Positions 24,796 through 35,420 of a DNA stretch of 64,000 nt are shown here, piece after piece (within the stretch, counting starts at the first letter, position 1; each line of letters opens with the position of its first letter). The stretch is from contig NZ_AP018821.1 in NCBI RefSeq assembly GCF_024349785.1, positions 62,001 to 126,000 of the forward strand, given 5' to 3'. The position numbers were made by a program, and so were the translations under genes. Under the pieces are notes generated by a model that made no database searches, was not told where the DNA came from, and saw only the letters and a list, made by a program, of their open reading frames with translations. The stretch is from Sphingomonas bisphenolicum (GTDB lineage: Bacteria > Pseudomonadota > Alphaproteobacteria > Sphingomonadales > Sphingomonadaceae).

Positions 24796-27184
24796 GCAGA
24801 CCGCCGGTATAGGGTTTGGCGATGACGGCGATGCAGCGATCCTCGGCAAAGCGCGCCGCGAGCGCCTTGGCGCCTGCATCCGCTGCGATCAGGATCGGGA
24901 GATCGGCATGAAGCGCCCGCAGTTCGGCGGCCACCAGGTCGCCCGGCTTGTCGGGGAGCGCGAGATCCAGCACCACGGCATCGAAGCGCCCCTGCGCCGC
25001 CCGGACCGTCATCAAGGCCTCGGCCGCCGTCGCGGCCTCGTCGGCCGTATAGTCGACCCCGGCCAGAGATTCGGCGACCAGCGCCCGCACCATCGGATCA
25101 TGGTCGACCACCAGCACGCGCTTGGTGCGGCCGGCCTCTAGCATGTCGCGCAGTTTCATGGCCAAGGCCTGGTAGGTGAAAGGCTTGGCGATCATCTCGA
25201 CGCCTTCGTCGAGCCGGCCACCATGGGTGATGGCGTTGCGCGTATAGCCCGAGGTGTAGAGCACGCGCAGATCGGGCTGGCGTCGCCGCAGCTCGTCCGC
25301 GAGCTCGCGGCCCGACATGCCGGGCATGACCACGTCGGTGAACAGCAGATCCACCGAAGTTCTCTGCCGCTCCATCAGCGCGAGCGCCGAGGGCCCGTCA
25401 TGGGCTTCGAGCACCCGGTAACCGAGTTCGCGCAGGCACTCGACCGTATAGGCGCGCACATCGTCATCATCCTCGACGGCAAGGATTGTCTCCCGGCGCG
25501 GGCTGGTCTCCAGGTCGGTCACCTGCTCCGCGGCCGGCTCCACCTCGGCGTCGCTGACCAGGCGCGGCAGGTAGATCTTGACGGTGGTGCCCTGGTTTTC
25601 TTCCGAATAGACCTTCACATGTCCACCCGACTGCTTGGTGAAGCCGTAGACTTGCGAGAGTCCCAGGCCCGTGCCGCGACCCACCTCCTTGGTCGTGAAA
25701 AAGGGTTCGAACACCCGGGCCAGCGTCTCGCGCGTCATACCCTCGCCGGTATCGGTCACCGCGATCACCACATATTGGCCAGGCGCCACCTCGGCATGCT
25801 GCGCGCTATATTCGTCCCCCAGCCGCGCGTAGGCGGTCTCTATCGTCAGCGTTCCGCCCTGGGGCATCGCGTCGCGCGCGTTGAGGGCCAGATTGAGGAT
25901 CGCATTTTCAAGCTGGTTCTGGTCGGCCTCGATCCGCCAGAGCCCCGGCGAGGTAACGATCTCGAGGCTGACCATCTCGCCCAGCGAGCGGCCGAGCAGA
26001 TCGGACATGCCTGCGACCAGCCGGTCGGCATCGGTCGGCTTGGGCGCCAGCGGCTGGCGGCGCGAGAAGGCGAGCAATCGGTGCGTGAGCGCCGCCGCGC
26101 GTTCGCCGCCCTTCATCGCATTGTCGAGCGCGCGGCGTGCGCGCGGATCGTTGACGCCCGCCGCCTCGAGGGCCCGGCCGGCCATGTCGATATTGCCGGT
26201 GACGATGGTCAGCAGATTGTTGAAATCGTGCGCGATCCCGCCGGTGAGCTGGCCGACCGCTTCCATCTTCTGGCTTTGCCGCAAGGCCTCTTCGGCTTTC
26301 TCGCGCTCGGCCACGGCCGCCGCGATCCGGCGTTCCAGATCGGCATTGAGCGCGCGCAGGTCGTCGACCGCATTGGCCCGCTCGACCGCGTCCCACACCC
26401 GCGCGGCCACTTCCTCGATGAGCGCGACCTCCGCAGGCTGCCAATCGCGCACCTCGTCCTGGTTGACGTAGAGCGAGGCGCGCAAGACGCCCTCGCGGAT
26501 CAATGGAACGGCGACCAGGCTCGCGATCCCGAAGTCCGCGAGGCCGATGCCCGCCGTGCCGGAGTCGGCTTCGACATCCCGATAGACCGAGGTCTGCCCC
26601 GCACGCAGGTTCGCGATATTGCCGGGACCGAAAGCGCTGATCGGATGGCTACCGGCCAGCGGCGCCACCCCATCGCAATATTCGGTCTCGAGATCGACCA
26701 TCTCGCCGTCCCGGCGCACCATGCCATAGCCGACCCGCGATGCGCCAAGATGAGGCCCCAGGATATTCACGGCGCGCTGCATGATCTGGCGCGGATCGAT
26801 CTCGCTGCGCAGCGCGTCGACCAGCTCCAGTCGGAATGCCTGCCGTCGCTCCTCGGCCTTTTCCTCGGCGGTCCCACGCGCCTCGACCACCGTGCCGACG
26901 GGCCGGCCCACCTCGTCCAGAACCGGACTTGCGCTGTAGGCGATGGGCAGGATCGTGCCCGCTTGGGTGACGAATATCGTCTCGCCCTCGATCTGCTGTC
27001 CGTCTTCGAGGACCGTGTCGAGCGGCAGCGCAGTCCCGGCACCCGGCTGGGCGACCCCTTCCGGCGCGATCAGATGATCAAGCGTACGGCCTTCAAGCGC
27101 GGCCACATCATGTCCCGTCAGTGTTTGCGCCGCAGCATTGGCAAAGATGCACTTCGCGCGCTCGTCGAGCAGGAACACCGCCAT
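24737..27184 (-). CDS. hybrid sensor histidine kinase, C-terminal part (PAS-GAF-HisKA-HATPase-REC-REC)
   Basis: This 815-residue frame has, in order, a PAS domain (residues ~1-110), a GAF domain (~130-280), a coiled linker, HisKA with H-box GGIAHDFNNLL, HATPase with N-box NLALNARDAMP and VTDTGEGM and GRGTGLGLS, a receiver domain (TILAVEDDDDV...DLLFTDVVMPGMSG), and a second receiver (RVLVVDHDP...AVVLDLALPDKPG). It would autophosphorylate on the H-box His and pass phosphate to its own receivers. Its apparent start, MAVFLLDERAKC, lies inside a PAS domain. The missing front is encoded in another frame at 27118-28767, so the two are one gene split by a frameshift at about 27223-27229. Confidence 0.85.
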   Translation of the reverse strand: MAVFLLDERAKCIFANAAAQTLTGHDVAALEGRTLDHLIAPEGVAQPGAGTALPLDTVLEDGQQIEGETIFVTQAGTILPIAYSASPVLDEVGRPVGTVVEARGTAEEKAEERRQAFRLELVDALRSEIDPRQIMQRAVNILGPHLGASRVGYGMVRRDGEMVDLETEYCDGVAPLAGSHPISAFGPGNIANLRAGQTSVYRDVEADSGTAGIGLADFGIASLVAVPLIREGVLRASLYVNQDEVRDWQPAEVALIEEVAARVWDAVERANAVDDLRALNADLERRIAAAVAEREKAEEALRQSQKMEAVGQLTGGIAHDFNNLLTIVTGNIDMAGRALEAAGVNDPRARRALDNAMKGGERAAALTHRLLAFSRRQPLAPKPTDADRLVAGMSDLLGRSLGEMVSLEIVTSPGLWRIEADQNQLENAILNLALNARDAMPQGGTLTIETAYARLGDEYSAQHAEVAPGQYVVIAVTDTGEGMTRETLARVFEPFFTTKEVGRGTGLGLSQVYGFTKQSGGHVKVYSEENQGTTVKIYLPRLVSDAEVEPAAEQVTDLETSPRRETILAVEDDDDVRAYTVECLRELGYRVLEAHDGPSALALMERQRTSVDLLFTDVVMPGMSGRELADELRRRQPDLRVLYTSGYTRNAITHGGRLDEGVEMIAKPFTYQALAMKLRDMLEAGRTKRVLVVDHDPMVRALVAESLAGVDYTADEAATAAEALMTVRAAQGRFDAVVLDLALPDKPGDLVAAELRALHADLPILIAADAGAKALAARFAEDRCIAVIAKPYTGGLLKEALADLGMRCAVGDTGQ

Positions 27185-28767
27185 GCGCGTATTGGCGAGG
27201 ATCGCTTCCAGGCGCTGCTGGTCGCGCGCAGGGCGCGCTCAGCCCGGCGACGCTCGCTGAGGTCGAGCATGGCGCCGATCATGCGGATGGCGCGTCCCGT
27301 CTCGTCCCGGATGATATGCCCGCGGTCGAAGACGTCGGCGCTGCCGTCAGCGCGCCGGAAGCGATACTCACCGGTCCAGCTTTCCGCTTCGCCTTCGATC
27401 GCCTCATGGATGGTTGTGTCGACCCGCTCGCGGTCTTCGGGATGGATCTGCTCGAGCCACCATTCGCCAGTGGGGCTCACCGTCTCGGGCGCATGGCCGT
27501 AGCCGACTTCGAGCGCTTCGTTCCACAGCACATGGTTGCTGGCGAAATGCCAGTCCCAGATCGCATCATTGGTGGCGCGCGCGGCCAGGCGATAGCGCTC
27601 CTCGACCTCGCGTAGCGCGTCCTCGGCCCGCTTGCGGTCGGTGATGTCGAAGGTGACGCCCGGAAAACGCGTCGGCGTTCCCGCCGCATCGCGCAGGCAG
27701 CGACCCCGGGCGACTACCCACCGGACCTCGCCGTTGAGGTTGCAGACCCGGTATTCGGCATGGAATTCATCTTCGCCGTCCACCGCCGCGCGGATGCGCG
27801 CGCTGATCGCCTCGCGATCGGCGGGATGGATGCCGGCGATATATTCCTCGAGCGACAGGCCGGCGGCGGCCCGCTCGGCCGCGATGCCGTAAAGCCCGGC
27901 AAATTGCGCGCTGGCGCGAACGACGTCGCCAGGGACGTCCCAGTCCCAGGTGCCGATGCCGCCCGCCGCTTCGAGCGCGAAGCGGAACTGCTCCTCCGCC
28001 TGCGCCAGCGCGGCCTCGGCTTCCTTGCGCGCGGTAATGTCGATCGACGAGCCGATCATGCCGGTGATCGCACCGGCTTCGTCGCGCAAGGGCGCCTTGG
28101 TCGAGAGCCAGATCGCGCGGCGCCCGTCGGGGAAGCTGACCAGTTCCTCCACCTGTTCCGCCACGCCTGAGGTCATCACCCGTTCGTCGGTTTCGGCAAC
28201 CGCCGCCGCTTCCGCCGCAGAATCGAGGAACTCCGCATCGCTTTTGCCCAGGATCTCGGACAGCGGCTTGCCCACCAGTTCGGCGACGCCGCGATTGGCG
28301 ACGATCATCCGTTTCTGCCGGTCCTTGGCATAGACGACGCCGGGAACCGCGGCGACAAATGTCTCGAACAACTGCAGCGTGCGCTCGCGCTCGGTCACAT
28401 CCTCGAACGAGCAGATCGCGAGCAGGGGCTGGCCGTCATCGCCGCGCACGCGCGAGGCGCTCACTTCCAGGCGGCGCAGTTCGCCGTCCCCTCGGCGATA
28501 GAGCATTGGCTCGCGGGTTACCGTTTCGCCCTTGGTGGCGGCCCGGGCCAGCGGATAGTCCTCGGGGCGATAGGCCGAGCCGTCGGCATGCTCGGCGCCG
28601 AAGCCCGCATAATCGGCGAGATCGACAGGCGCATGGGCGCTGCCCAATATGGTCTCGCCCGCCTCGTTCAGAAAGACGAAGGCGCCGGAGGGGACCTCGG
28701 CAACCGACACCCCGACTGACATCTGCTGCAACGCCGCGCGCATTCCCGAAGCCGCAGTCTCGTTCAA
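27118..28767 (-). CDS. PAS-repeat sensor, N-terminal part of the split hybrid histidine kinase
   Basis: The 549-residue frame carries at least four PAS/PAC repeats: residues ~10-130, ~135-255 (ending IGSSIDITARKEAE), ~260-385 (GTWDWDVPG ... VTFDITDRKRAE) and ~390-515 (AIWDWHFASNHV ... GAMLDLSERRRAE). It loses sense after RRAERALRA; the continuation in the next frame reads RDQQRLEAILANTRMAVFLL and joins the histidine-kinase frame at 24737-27184. Restoring two bases (a GC unit) in the CGCGCGC run at 27223-27229 would give one protein of about 1350 residues. No membrane segment is seen, so the sensor would be cytoplasmic. It is divergent from nothing; the ankyrin-katE group lies upstream on the same strand. 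Confidence 0.82.
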   Translation of the reverse strand: MNETAASGMRAALQQMSVGVSVAEVPSGAFVFLNEAGETILGSAHAPVDLADYAGFGAEHADGSAYRPEDYPLARAATKGETVTREPMLYRRGDGELRRLEVSASRVRGDDGQPLLAICSFEDVTERERTLQLFETFVAAVPGVVYAKDRQKRMIVANRGVAELVGKPLSEILGKSDAEFLDSAAEAAAVAETDERVMTSGVAEQVEELVSFPDGRRAIWLSTKAPLRDEAGAITGMIGSSIDITARKEAEAALAQAEEQFRFALEAAGGIGTWDWDVPGDVVRASAQFAGLYGIAAERAAAGLSLEEYIAGIHPADREAISARIRAAVDGEDEFHAEYRVCNLNGEVRWVVARGRCLRDAAGTPTRFPGVTFDITDRKRAEDALREVEERYRLAARATNDAIWDWHFASNHVLWNEALEVGYGHAPETVSPTGEWWLEQIHPEDRERVDTTIHEAIEGEAESWTGEYRFRRADGSADVFDRGHIIRDETGRAIRMIGAMLDLSERRRAERALRATSSAWKRSSPIRAWRCSCSTSARSASLPMLRRKH

Positions 28768-28849
28768 AACACCTAACCCCTCAAAACCTTATGGCATGGC
28801 CTAGCGGCGCGGGCCCTCGCGCGAAACCGGCAAACGGCCCTCGGCCATC

Positions 28850-29411
28850 CTACGATGCAGGAATGGCGCTTTCTACCCGCCGGCTCCCAGGCCGAGATGC
28901 AGGACAAGTGCCGCGCAAATGCTCGCCCATGGCGGCGTTGTTCTGGTCGCGCGCAACCGACAGCGCCGAGTTGCCCGCGGCGTCACATCGCTCGGGGTCC
29001 GCGCCCTGCGCAAGCAGGAGATCGGCTATCTCTCGCCGGTCGAACAGCGCGGCTAGCATCAGCGCGGTCTGGCCGGCCTTGTTGGTCGTCTCGGCGTCGG
29101 CCCCGCGCTCGAGAAGCAGCCTGGCGACCGATGTGAAGCCCTTGAACGCCGCGCCCATCAGCGCGGTGTTGCCGCGCGCGGCATCACCCGCCTCGGGATC
29201 GGCGCCGTGATCGAGCAGCAGCGCCACGGCCTCGTCATGCCCATGATAGGCCGCCAGGATGAGCGGGGTATAGCCCCGCTCATCCTTTGCCTCGACCGCG
29301 CAGCCCGCATGCAGCAGGGCCGGCAGCACGTCGGTCCGCCCCAGCCTCGCCGCATCGAACATCAGTTCGCGCAGCCGCTCGGGCGAGGGCAGGGGCGGCA
29401 GATCGCCGGGC

Positions 29412-29422
<11 letters not shown>
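28850..29422 (-). CDS. ankyrin-repeat protein paired with the catalase
   Basis: The 190-residue protein has about four to five ankyrin repeats ([80 protein letters not shown]). The ATG at 29420-29422 lies inside the end of the catalase gene (11-base overlap, different frame), so translation is coupled. In Pseudomonas aeruginosa the ankyrin protein AnkB is encoded next to catalase KatB and is needed for full catalase activity; a similar partner role is a fair inference here. That AnkB is periplasmic, whereas no clear signal peptide is seen in this one. Confidence 0.85.
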
Positions 29423-31619
<2,197 letters not shown>

Positions 31620-31791
31620 AGAAGCTCCTGTCAGGTCATGTCGATAAACCGCCCTGCGGGACGCAGGGCGGGTGTGAACGACAAACCCCCGGAACGGTTT
31701 TGAGTTTCCCAGGCCGAGCAGATTAGGGGCCGCCTCGTCCGACAGGGCGCACGGAGCCCCGGGCACGCCTGTCGGATAACGGTCAGTCGCT

Positions 31792-32283
31792 TCAGTTCTG
31801 CAGCAGCGATCGCAGCATCCAGGCCGTCTTTTCGTGCACGGTTAGGCGCTGCGTCAAAAGATCGGCGGTGGGCTCGTCGCTCGCCTTGTCGGCCAGCGGG
31901 AAGATCGAGCGCGCGGTGCGCGCGACCGCCTCATGGCCCGACACCAGGATGGCGACCATGTCGAGCGCCTTGGGCGGATCGGCGGGCGCATCGTCGATCG
32001 AGGCCAGCGCGCTGAACTGCGCGTAGGAGCCCGGCGCCTTGTGTCCCAGCGAACGAATGCGCTCGGCGATGAGATCGACCGAGTTCCACAGCTCGGTATA
32101 TTGCACCATGAACATGTCATGGAGCGTGTTGAACATCGGGCCCGTCACGTTCCAATGGAAATTGTGGGTGGTGAGATAGAGCGTATAGGTATCGGCCAAA
32201 AGGCGGGAGAGACCTTCGGCGATGGCTGCGCGGTCCTTCTCCTCGATGCCGATATCGATATGGCCTTCGGTGGCTTTGCCCAT
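31792..32283 (-). CDS. dps: Dps-family DNA-protecting ferritin-like protein
   Basis: The 163-residue protein has the Dps helix bundle with the inter-subunit ferroxidase residues HNFHWNVTG and later [15 protein letters not shown]. Dps dodecamers oxidise and store iron using hydrogen peroxide and bind DNA during stress. The ATG at 32281-32283 has AAGGAG on the minus strand. It sits upstream of katE on the same strand, separated by ~170 bases that contain inverted repeats (such as CCGACAGG/CCTGTCGG at about 31737-31775), so katE probably also has its own promoter. The length is normal. Confidence 0.93.
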   Translation of the reverse strand: MGKATEGHIDIGIEEKDRAAIAEGLSRLLADTYTLYLTTHNFHWNVTGPMFNTLHDMFMVQYTELWNSVDLIAERIRSLGHKAPGSYAQFSALASIDDAPADPPKALDMVAILVSGHEAVARTARSIFPLADKASDEPTADLLTQRLTVHEKTAWMLRSLLQN

Positions 32284-32374
32284 GGCTGTCTCCTTCTTGG
32301 GATTGAACCTGGGAAGATATGGCGGCGATGTCGCAGCGCCAACCATTCAAGCAACTTGCGAGGAGGACAAAATC

Positions 32375-32749
32375 ATGAGCCGTCATAGGCTTGCGCCCCG
32401 CCCCGAGTGCCCGAAGGTGCTGTGCGCCGTCGTCGGTTTCGACCGCCCGCTCCAGACCCTTTTTGCGCAGGTCTTCTCGCGCATCCCCGAGGCCGACGAT
32501 CCCGAGGCCGAGAGCGTCCGGCACGATAATGAGGATGGGGACGAGGACGGCGAAATCCTGCTGTGGGCCGGCACCGAGCCGGGCGAACTGCTCGACCCCC
32601 AGGCCGCGATCGCGCTTGTCGCGCCCTATGCGCTTATACCGGATGATCTGGCCGCGCGTCTGCGCGCAGACATGGACGCAGCCGCCGGCAAGCGCGACGG
32701 CGCGCACCAGATCGAGGTCAAGCGGATCCTGTTCGGTTCGCAGCATTAG
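32375..32749 (+). CDS. hypothetical protein
   Basis: The 124-residue protein is unassigned. It has an acidic central stretch (NEDGDEDGE), which may bind cations, and an otherwise soluble alpha/beta look. AGGAGG lies upstream of ATG 32375. It is divergent from dps with a gap of 91 bases, so the two promoters overlap, and co-regulation with the stress group is possible. Confidence 0.65.
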   Translation: MSRHRLAPRPECPKVLCAVVGFDRPLQTLFAQVFSRIPEADDPEAESVRHDNEDGDEDGEILLWAGTEPGELLDPQAAIALVAPYALIPDDLAARLRADMDAAAGKRDGAHQIEVKRILFGSQH

Positions 32750-32815
32750 GCTTCAAGACCGGACTGCGCGGACAAGACGGGCCAGTTTCAGGCCATCGGC
32801 CGCGGGAAGGCGCGG

Positions 32816-33352
32816 GCGATGATGGGCGCTTGTCAGCGCCTGCTCGGCCGAACGGCCGAGGAGAGGAGGGGGTGAGGGACTGGCGTCCCGGACAAGGGGT
32901 TCGAGGACGCTTTCGAAAACGGAGAAGTCCCATGAACATCGGTTCCATCGCCAAGAACGCCGCCGGCCACCTCGTCGGCCGTGTCTCCACCCTGACGGTC
33001 GAGCTCACCATCGCGCTCCGCCCGGTCCACTCGGCCAATCCCAACGCGCCCAAGTTCGAGGTGATGGCGCTGTCGGCTGCGCGCGCCTGGGTCCGTGTCG
33101 GCGCGCTGTTCGAGCTCGCCTCGCGCGAGAGCGGCCTCATCTTCTACAACGGCAAGATCGAGGACCCGAGCTTCGCCCAGCCGCTCTATGTCTCGCTGTT
33201 CCAGCAGCAGGATGGCTCCTACAATGTCGTCTGGTCGCGCCCCTCGCGACGCCGCGACCTCCCCGCCGAAATGGCGATGCCCACCGACGATGGCCTGCCG
33301 CCGCTGCCGGGCGATGACGCCTCCCAGGCCGGACATAGCGAGCCCGAGGGAC
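32816..33352 (+). repeat. direct repeat copy 1 (leader plus DUF736 gene)
   Basis: About 540 bases here are nearly identical to 37310-37850, including ~115 bases of 5' leader and most of the DUF736 coding region. Divergence begins near the 3' end of the gene. Within the leader the hairpin stem CTCGGCC/GGCCGAG is the same in both copies while its 4-base loop differs (GAAC here, CAGC in copy 2). The copies are in direct orientation about 4.5 kb apart. Confidence 0.85.
32843..32879 (+). promoter_or_regulatory. hairpin plus purine-tract leader of DUF736 copy 1
   Basis: The perfect hairpin CTCGGCC-GAAC-GGCCGAG (32843-32860) is followed directly by a purine tract (GAGAGGAGGGGG..., to about 32879), 53 bases before the ATG. 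It is the same arrangement as at 7417-7450, 14547-14588, 22086-22118, 33455-33491 and 37337-37373. Confidence 0.45.
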
Positions 33353-33390
33353 TGGGCGCCAGCTCGGCCCCGCCTGCCTTCGCCGACTGA
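32932..33390 (+). CDS. DUF736 family protein (copy 1)
   Basis: The 152-residue protein begins MNIGSIAKNAAGHLVGRVST and has the DUF736 core (MALSAARAWVRVGALFELAS, SGLIFYNGKIEDPSFAQPL). DUF736 proteins are found on alphaproteobacterial plasmids and ICEs; their function is unknown. ATG 32932 has GGAGAAG upstream. It is nearly identical to the protein at 37424-37948 through residue ~135, after which the tails differ: this one ends SSAPPAFAD, the other has a longer basic tail. A hairpin with stem GACAGGGC/GGCCCTGTC lies downstream at about 33403-33450. Confidence 0.85.
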   Translation: MNIGSIAKNAAGHLVGRVSTLTVELTIALRPVHSANPNAPKFEVMALSAARAWVRVGALFELASRESGLIFYNGKIEDPSFAQPLYVSLFQQQDGSYNVVWSRPSRRRDLPAEMAMPTDDGLPPLPGDDASQAGHSEPEGLGASSAPPAFAD

Positions 33391-33454
33391 TCGCCATCGC
33401 TTCTGCCCCGACAGGGCTCGCCTCGCACGCCTGCGAAGCGGGCCCTGTCGTCAT

Positions 33455-33491
33455 GCCGCCGCTCGCGCGGCGCTGGGAAGGGGAGGGGGAG
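33455..33491 (+). promoter_or_regulatory. hairpin plus purine-tract leader of the ardB-like gene
   Basis: GCCGC (33455-33459) pairs with GCGGC (33467-33471), followed by GGGAAGGGGAGGGGGAG (33475-33491). The following ~40 bases also resemble those after the tract upstream of the Sno-like gene (TGATG...TGCCG...AAGG). ATG is at 33555. Confidence 0.45.
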
Positions 33492-33554
33492 CGGTGATGA
33501 TGGTCCTGCCGCGAAAAGGAGCGTCCGGGCCGGTCCCTTTGTCGGAGTTCCCCC

Positions 33555-33989
33555 ATGACAGACACTCTTCCTGCCATCGCCGATGCCCCCTGCAACGCCG
33601 CAACCCTCGTGCCCGACGCGCGGCGCGGCGCATTCCTTCCGACGCTTTTTGGCCGCCGTCATTTCTTCAAGGGCGAGACGCTGGTCTATTCCTTCCTGCA
33701 GTGGCTCTCGGCCGATTATGGCGGTGGCTACTGGCAGTTCATGGAACGGGCGGGGCACGCGCTCTATCTCGTCCCCGCCGGACGACCGGCCTATCGCATC
33801 TGTTGCAACAGCAACGGCTATGAGGGCACCGTCTCCGCCGACGCTGCGGGCATCATCGCCACGCTCTTCGCCTTTTCGCACCTCTCCTTCGAGGTCGAAG
33901 ACGATCATCTCGCCGAGGCCTTCCACCGCCTGCGCGACTATGCCGGCGACCATCCCGAGGCCGCGAAAATCTTCGGCGCGATCGACTAG
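33555..33989 (+). CDS. ardB: ArdB/KlcA-family antirestriction protein
   Basis: The 144-residue protein matches the ArdB/KlcA pattern: FLPTLFGRRHFFKGETLVYSF, then DYGGGYWQFM, and the strongly conserved SNGYEGTVSADAAGIIATLFAF and a final HPEAAKIFGAID. ArdB/KlcA proteins protect incoming plasmid DNA from type I restriction by an indirect mechanism. ATG 33555 follows the shared hairpin/purine leader. Together with ardC at 16866 it gives the element two unrelated antirestriction proteins. The length is typical. Confidence 0.88.
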   Translation: MTDTLPAIADAPCNAATLVPDARRGAFLPTLFGRRHFFKGETLVYSFLQWLSADYGGGYWQFMERAGHALYLVPAGRPAYRICCNSNGYEGTVSADAAGIIATLFAFSHLSFEVEDDHLAEAFHRLRDYAGDHPEAAKIFGAID

Positions 33990-34050
33990 GTCCGCTCCAT
34001 GCGCGGGTCTGCCGTCAGACGCCAGGCCCTCCTATCCCCTGGAGGATTTC

Positions 34051-34565
34051 ATGTTCAGCATCTTTGATATCGGCGCGGCGCCGGCGAATGAGGACTGCGC
34101 CCAGATCGGCCACACGCCCGACTTCGACGCGTGCAACCGCCTCGAAGTGGAAAGCTATCGCGCCGCCATCCAGACCCGCCTCGGTCCTCCGCCCGAGGGC
34201 TGTGCGCTCGTCGCTATCGGCAACGCCCATGATTTCGGGCGCTACCTGACCCTCGGTCTCAAGGTCTGGCGCTTCGCGCAGGACCGGGCCGAGGTCGCCG
34301 CCTATGTCGAGGCCGCCGAAAACGGCCTGTCGACCTGGATGGAAGCGGGCTTCACCGCGCCGATCCGCATGCGCCGGGCGGCGACGTGCTGGAGCGGCGC
34401 GCCGGGCTCGAGGAGATCGTCATCGGCGCGCTCATGACGACCCGGCCGAACAGCGAAGGGCATTTTCCGATCCCGGACTTCGCGCATCTCCATGCCAATA
34501 TCGCAGCCGCCTATCCCGCTTGCGCGGCCCAAGCCCGCGCGCGCCTCGCGGCCCTCTGCGCCTGA
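34051..34565 (+). pseudogene. hypothetical plasmid protein, frameshifted
   Basis: ATG 34051 (GGAGGA upstream) opens a natural-looking protein (MFSIFDIGAAPANEDCAQIG...) up to AENGLSTWMEAGFTA near 34358. After that this frame becomes nonsense and stops at 34437. The next frame continues sensibly as ADPHAPGGDVLERRAGLEE, then VIGALMTTRPNSEGHFPIPD, and stops at 34565. The total length of 515 bases is one short of a multiple of three, so a single-base loss in ACCGC-GCC near 34355-34360 would explain it. The family is unknown. Either the gene is inactive or the assembly has an indel here. Confidence 0.55.
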
Positions 34566-34607
34566 TCTCGCGCAAGGCCGAACACCTTCTTTTCAGGAGC
34601 TCACCCC

Positions 34608-35111
34608 ATGGCAAACCGCGTTTCTGCGTCAATCACGCTCGGCGGCACCCTCTCACCCTACGCCTATGAGGCGCTCACCGCGCTCATCACCGCCGAGGCC
34701 TTGTCGACCGAATGGGACGGCGAGCCGTTCGAGACCGACCACCATGTTCCCGGCACCGCTCTCAGCCTCTTCGCCCACGAAGTCGCCAACGGCCGGTTCG
34801 AGGCCCTCGAAGCCTGGTGCGCCGAGCACGGCATCGCCTTTGCGCGCTGGTCGGGCGCCTATCCTTCGCAATGGGGCGCAGAGCGCGTGGTGTTCACGGG
34901 CGCAGGCGAACCCATCTCCTACCCGGTCGACGAAGACGATTATGTCGTGATCGGCCGCGCGGCGCTCGAACGCCTGGCAAGCTACGACGCCGTGCTCGCC
35001 TATTTCGATGCGGCCGACTTCGTTGTGCCGCCGCTCGTCGTGGACAAGGCCGCTCCATTCCCCCAAGAGCTCTTGGCCCGGCCGGGCTTTGTTGAGACAG
35101 TATCATCATGA
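34608..35111 (+). CDS. hypothetical protein
   Basis: The 167-residue protein is unassigned. It has an N-terminal strand-rich start (ANRVSASITLGGTLSPYAYE), a helix-rich middle, and a C-terminal segment VVPPLVVDKAAPFPQELLAR. It has no signal peptide. AGGAG lies upstream of ATG 34608. Its stop overlaps the start of the next gene (ATGA at 35108-35111), so they are coupled. Confidence 0.65.
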   Translation: MANRVSASITLGGTLSPYAYEALTALITAEALSTEWDGEPFETDHHVPGTALSLFAHEVANGRFEALEAWCAEHGIAFARWSGAYPSQWGAERVVFTGAGEPISYPVDEDDYVVIGRAALERLASYDAVLAYFDAADFVVPPLVVDKAAPFPQELLARPGFVETVSS

Positions 35112-35420
35112 CAGCGATTCCCACCGACCGCAGCAGCGCGCTGGCCGCGCTCGACCGGCTCGTTCCGCTCGCCCTGTCCGATACCGGGCAGGCGCGGCGG
35201 GCATTTTCTCATGGCCTGGTGGAACGGACCCGAGCTGGGCGACTTCCCGGTCGCCGACCTGTTCGCGCTGGACACGGCCGTGGCGCGCGACATCGCGGCG
35301 ATCGTGGGCTTCCTCGCCGAGCATCCGGGCGCCCTCTATATCGATGCGCTCGGCTATGGCGACGAGATGCAGGCCATCATCGCGCGCTGGCACGCGCCCC
35401 AGGCCGCGAACGCGGTCTAG
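35108..35420 (+). pseudogene. DUF7673-like small protein, frameshifted
   Basis: The frame from ATG 35108 encodes ALAALDRLVPLALSDTGQAR and RRAF, then loses sense. The neighbouring frame continues FLMAWWNGPELGDFPVADLF and runs to a stop at 35420. Together they match the pattern I associate with DUF7673 (DTGQ-R...FLLAWWN...), a small family on plasmids and ICEs with no known function. One extra T in the TTTT run at 35204-35207 explains the break. The upstream neighbour is coupled by a 4-base overlap. It is either decayed or an assembly indel. Confidence 0.55.

Noticed and set aside
25223..27502. Open frame of about 760 codons antisense to the histidine kinase
   Set aside because: The histidine-kinase domains are unmistakable on the minus strand; the plus-strand frame is without motifs.
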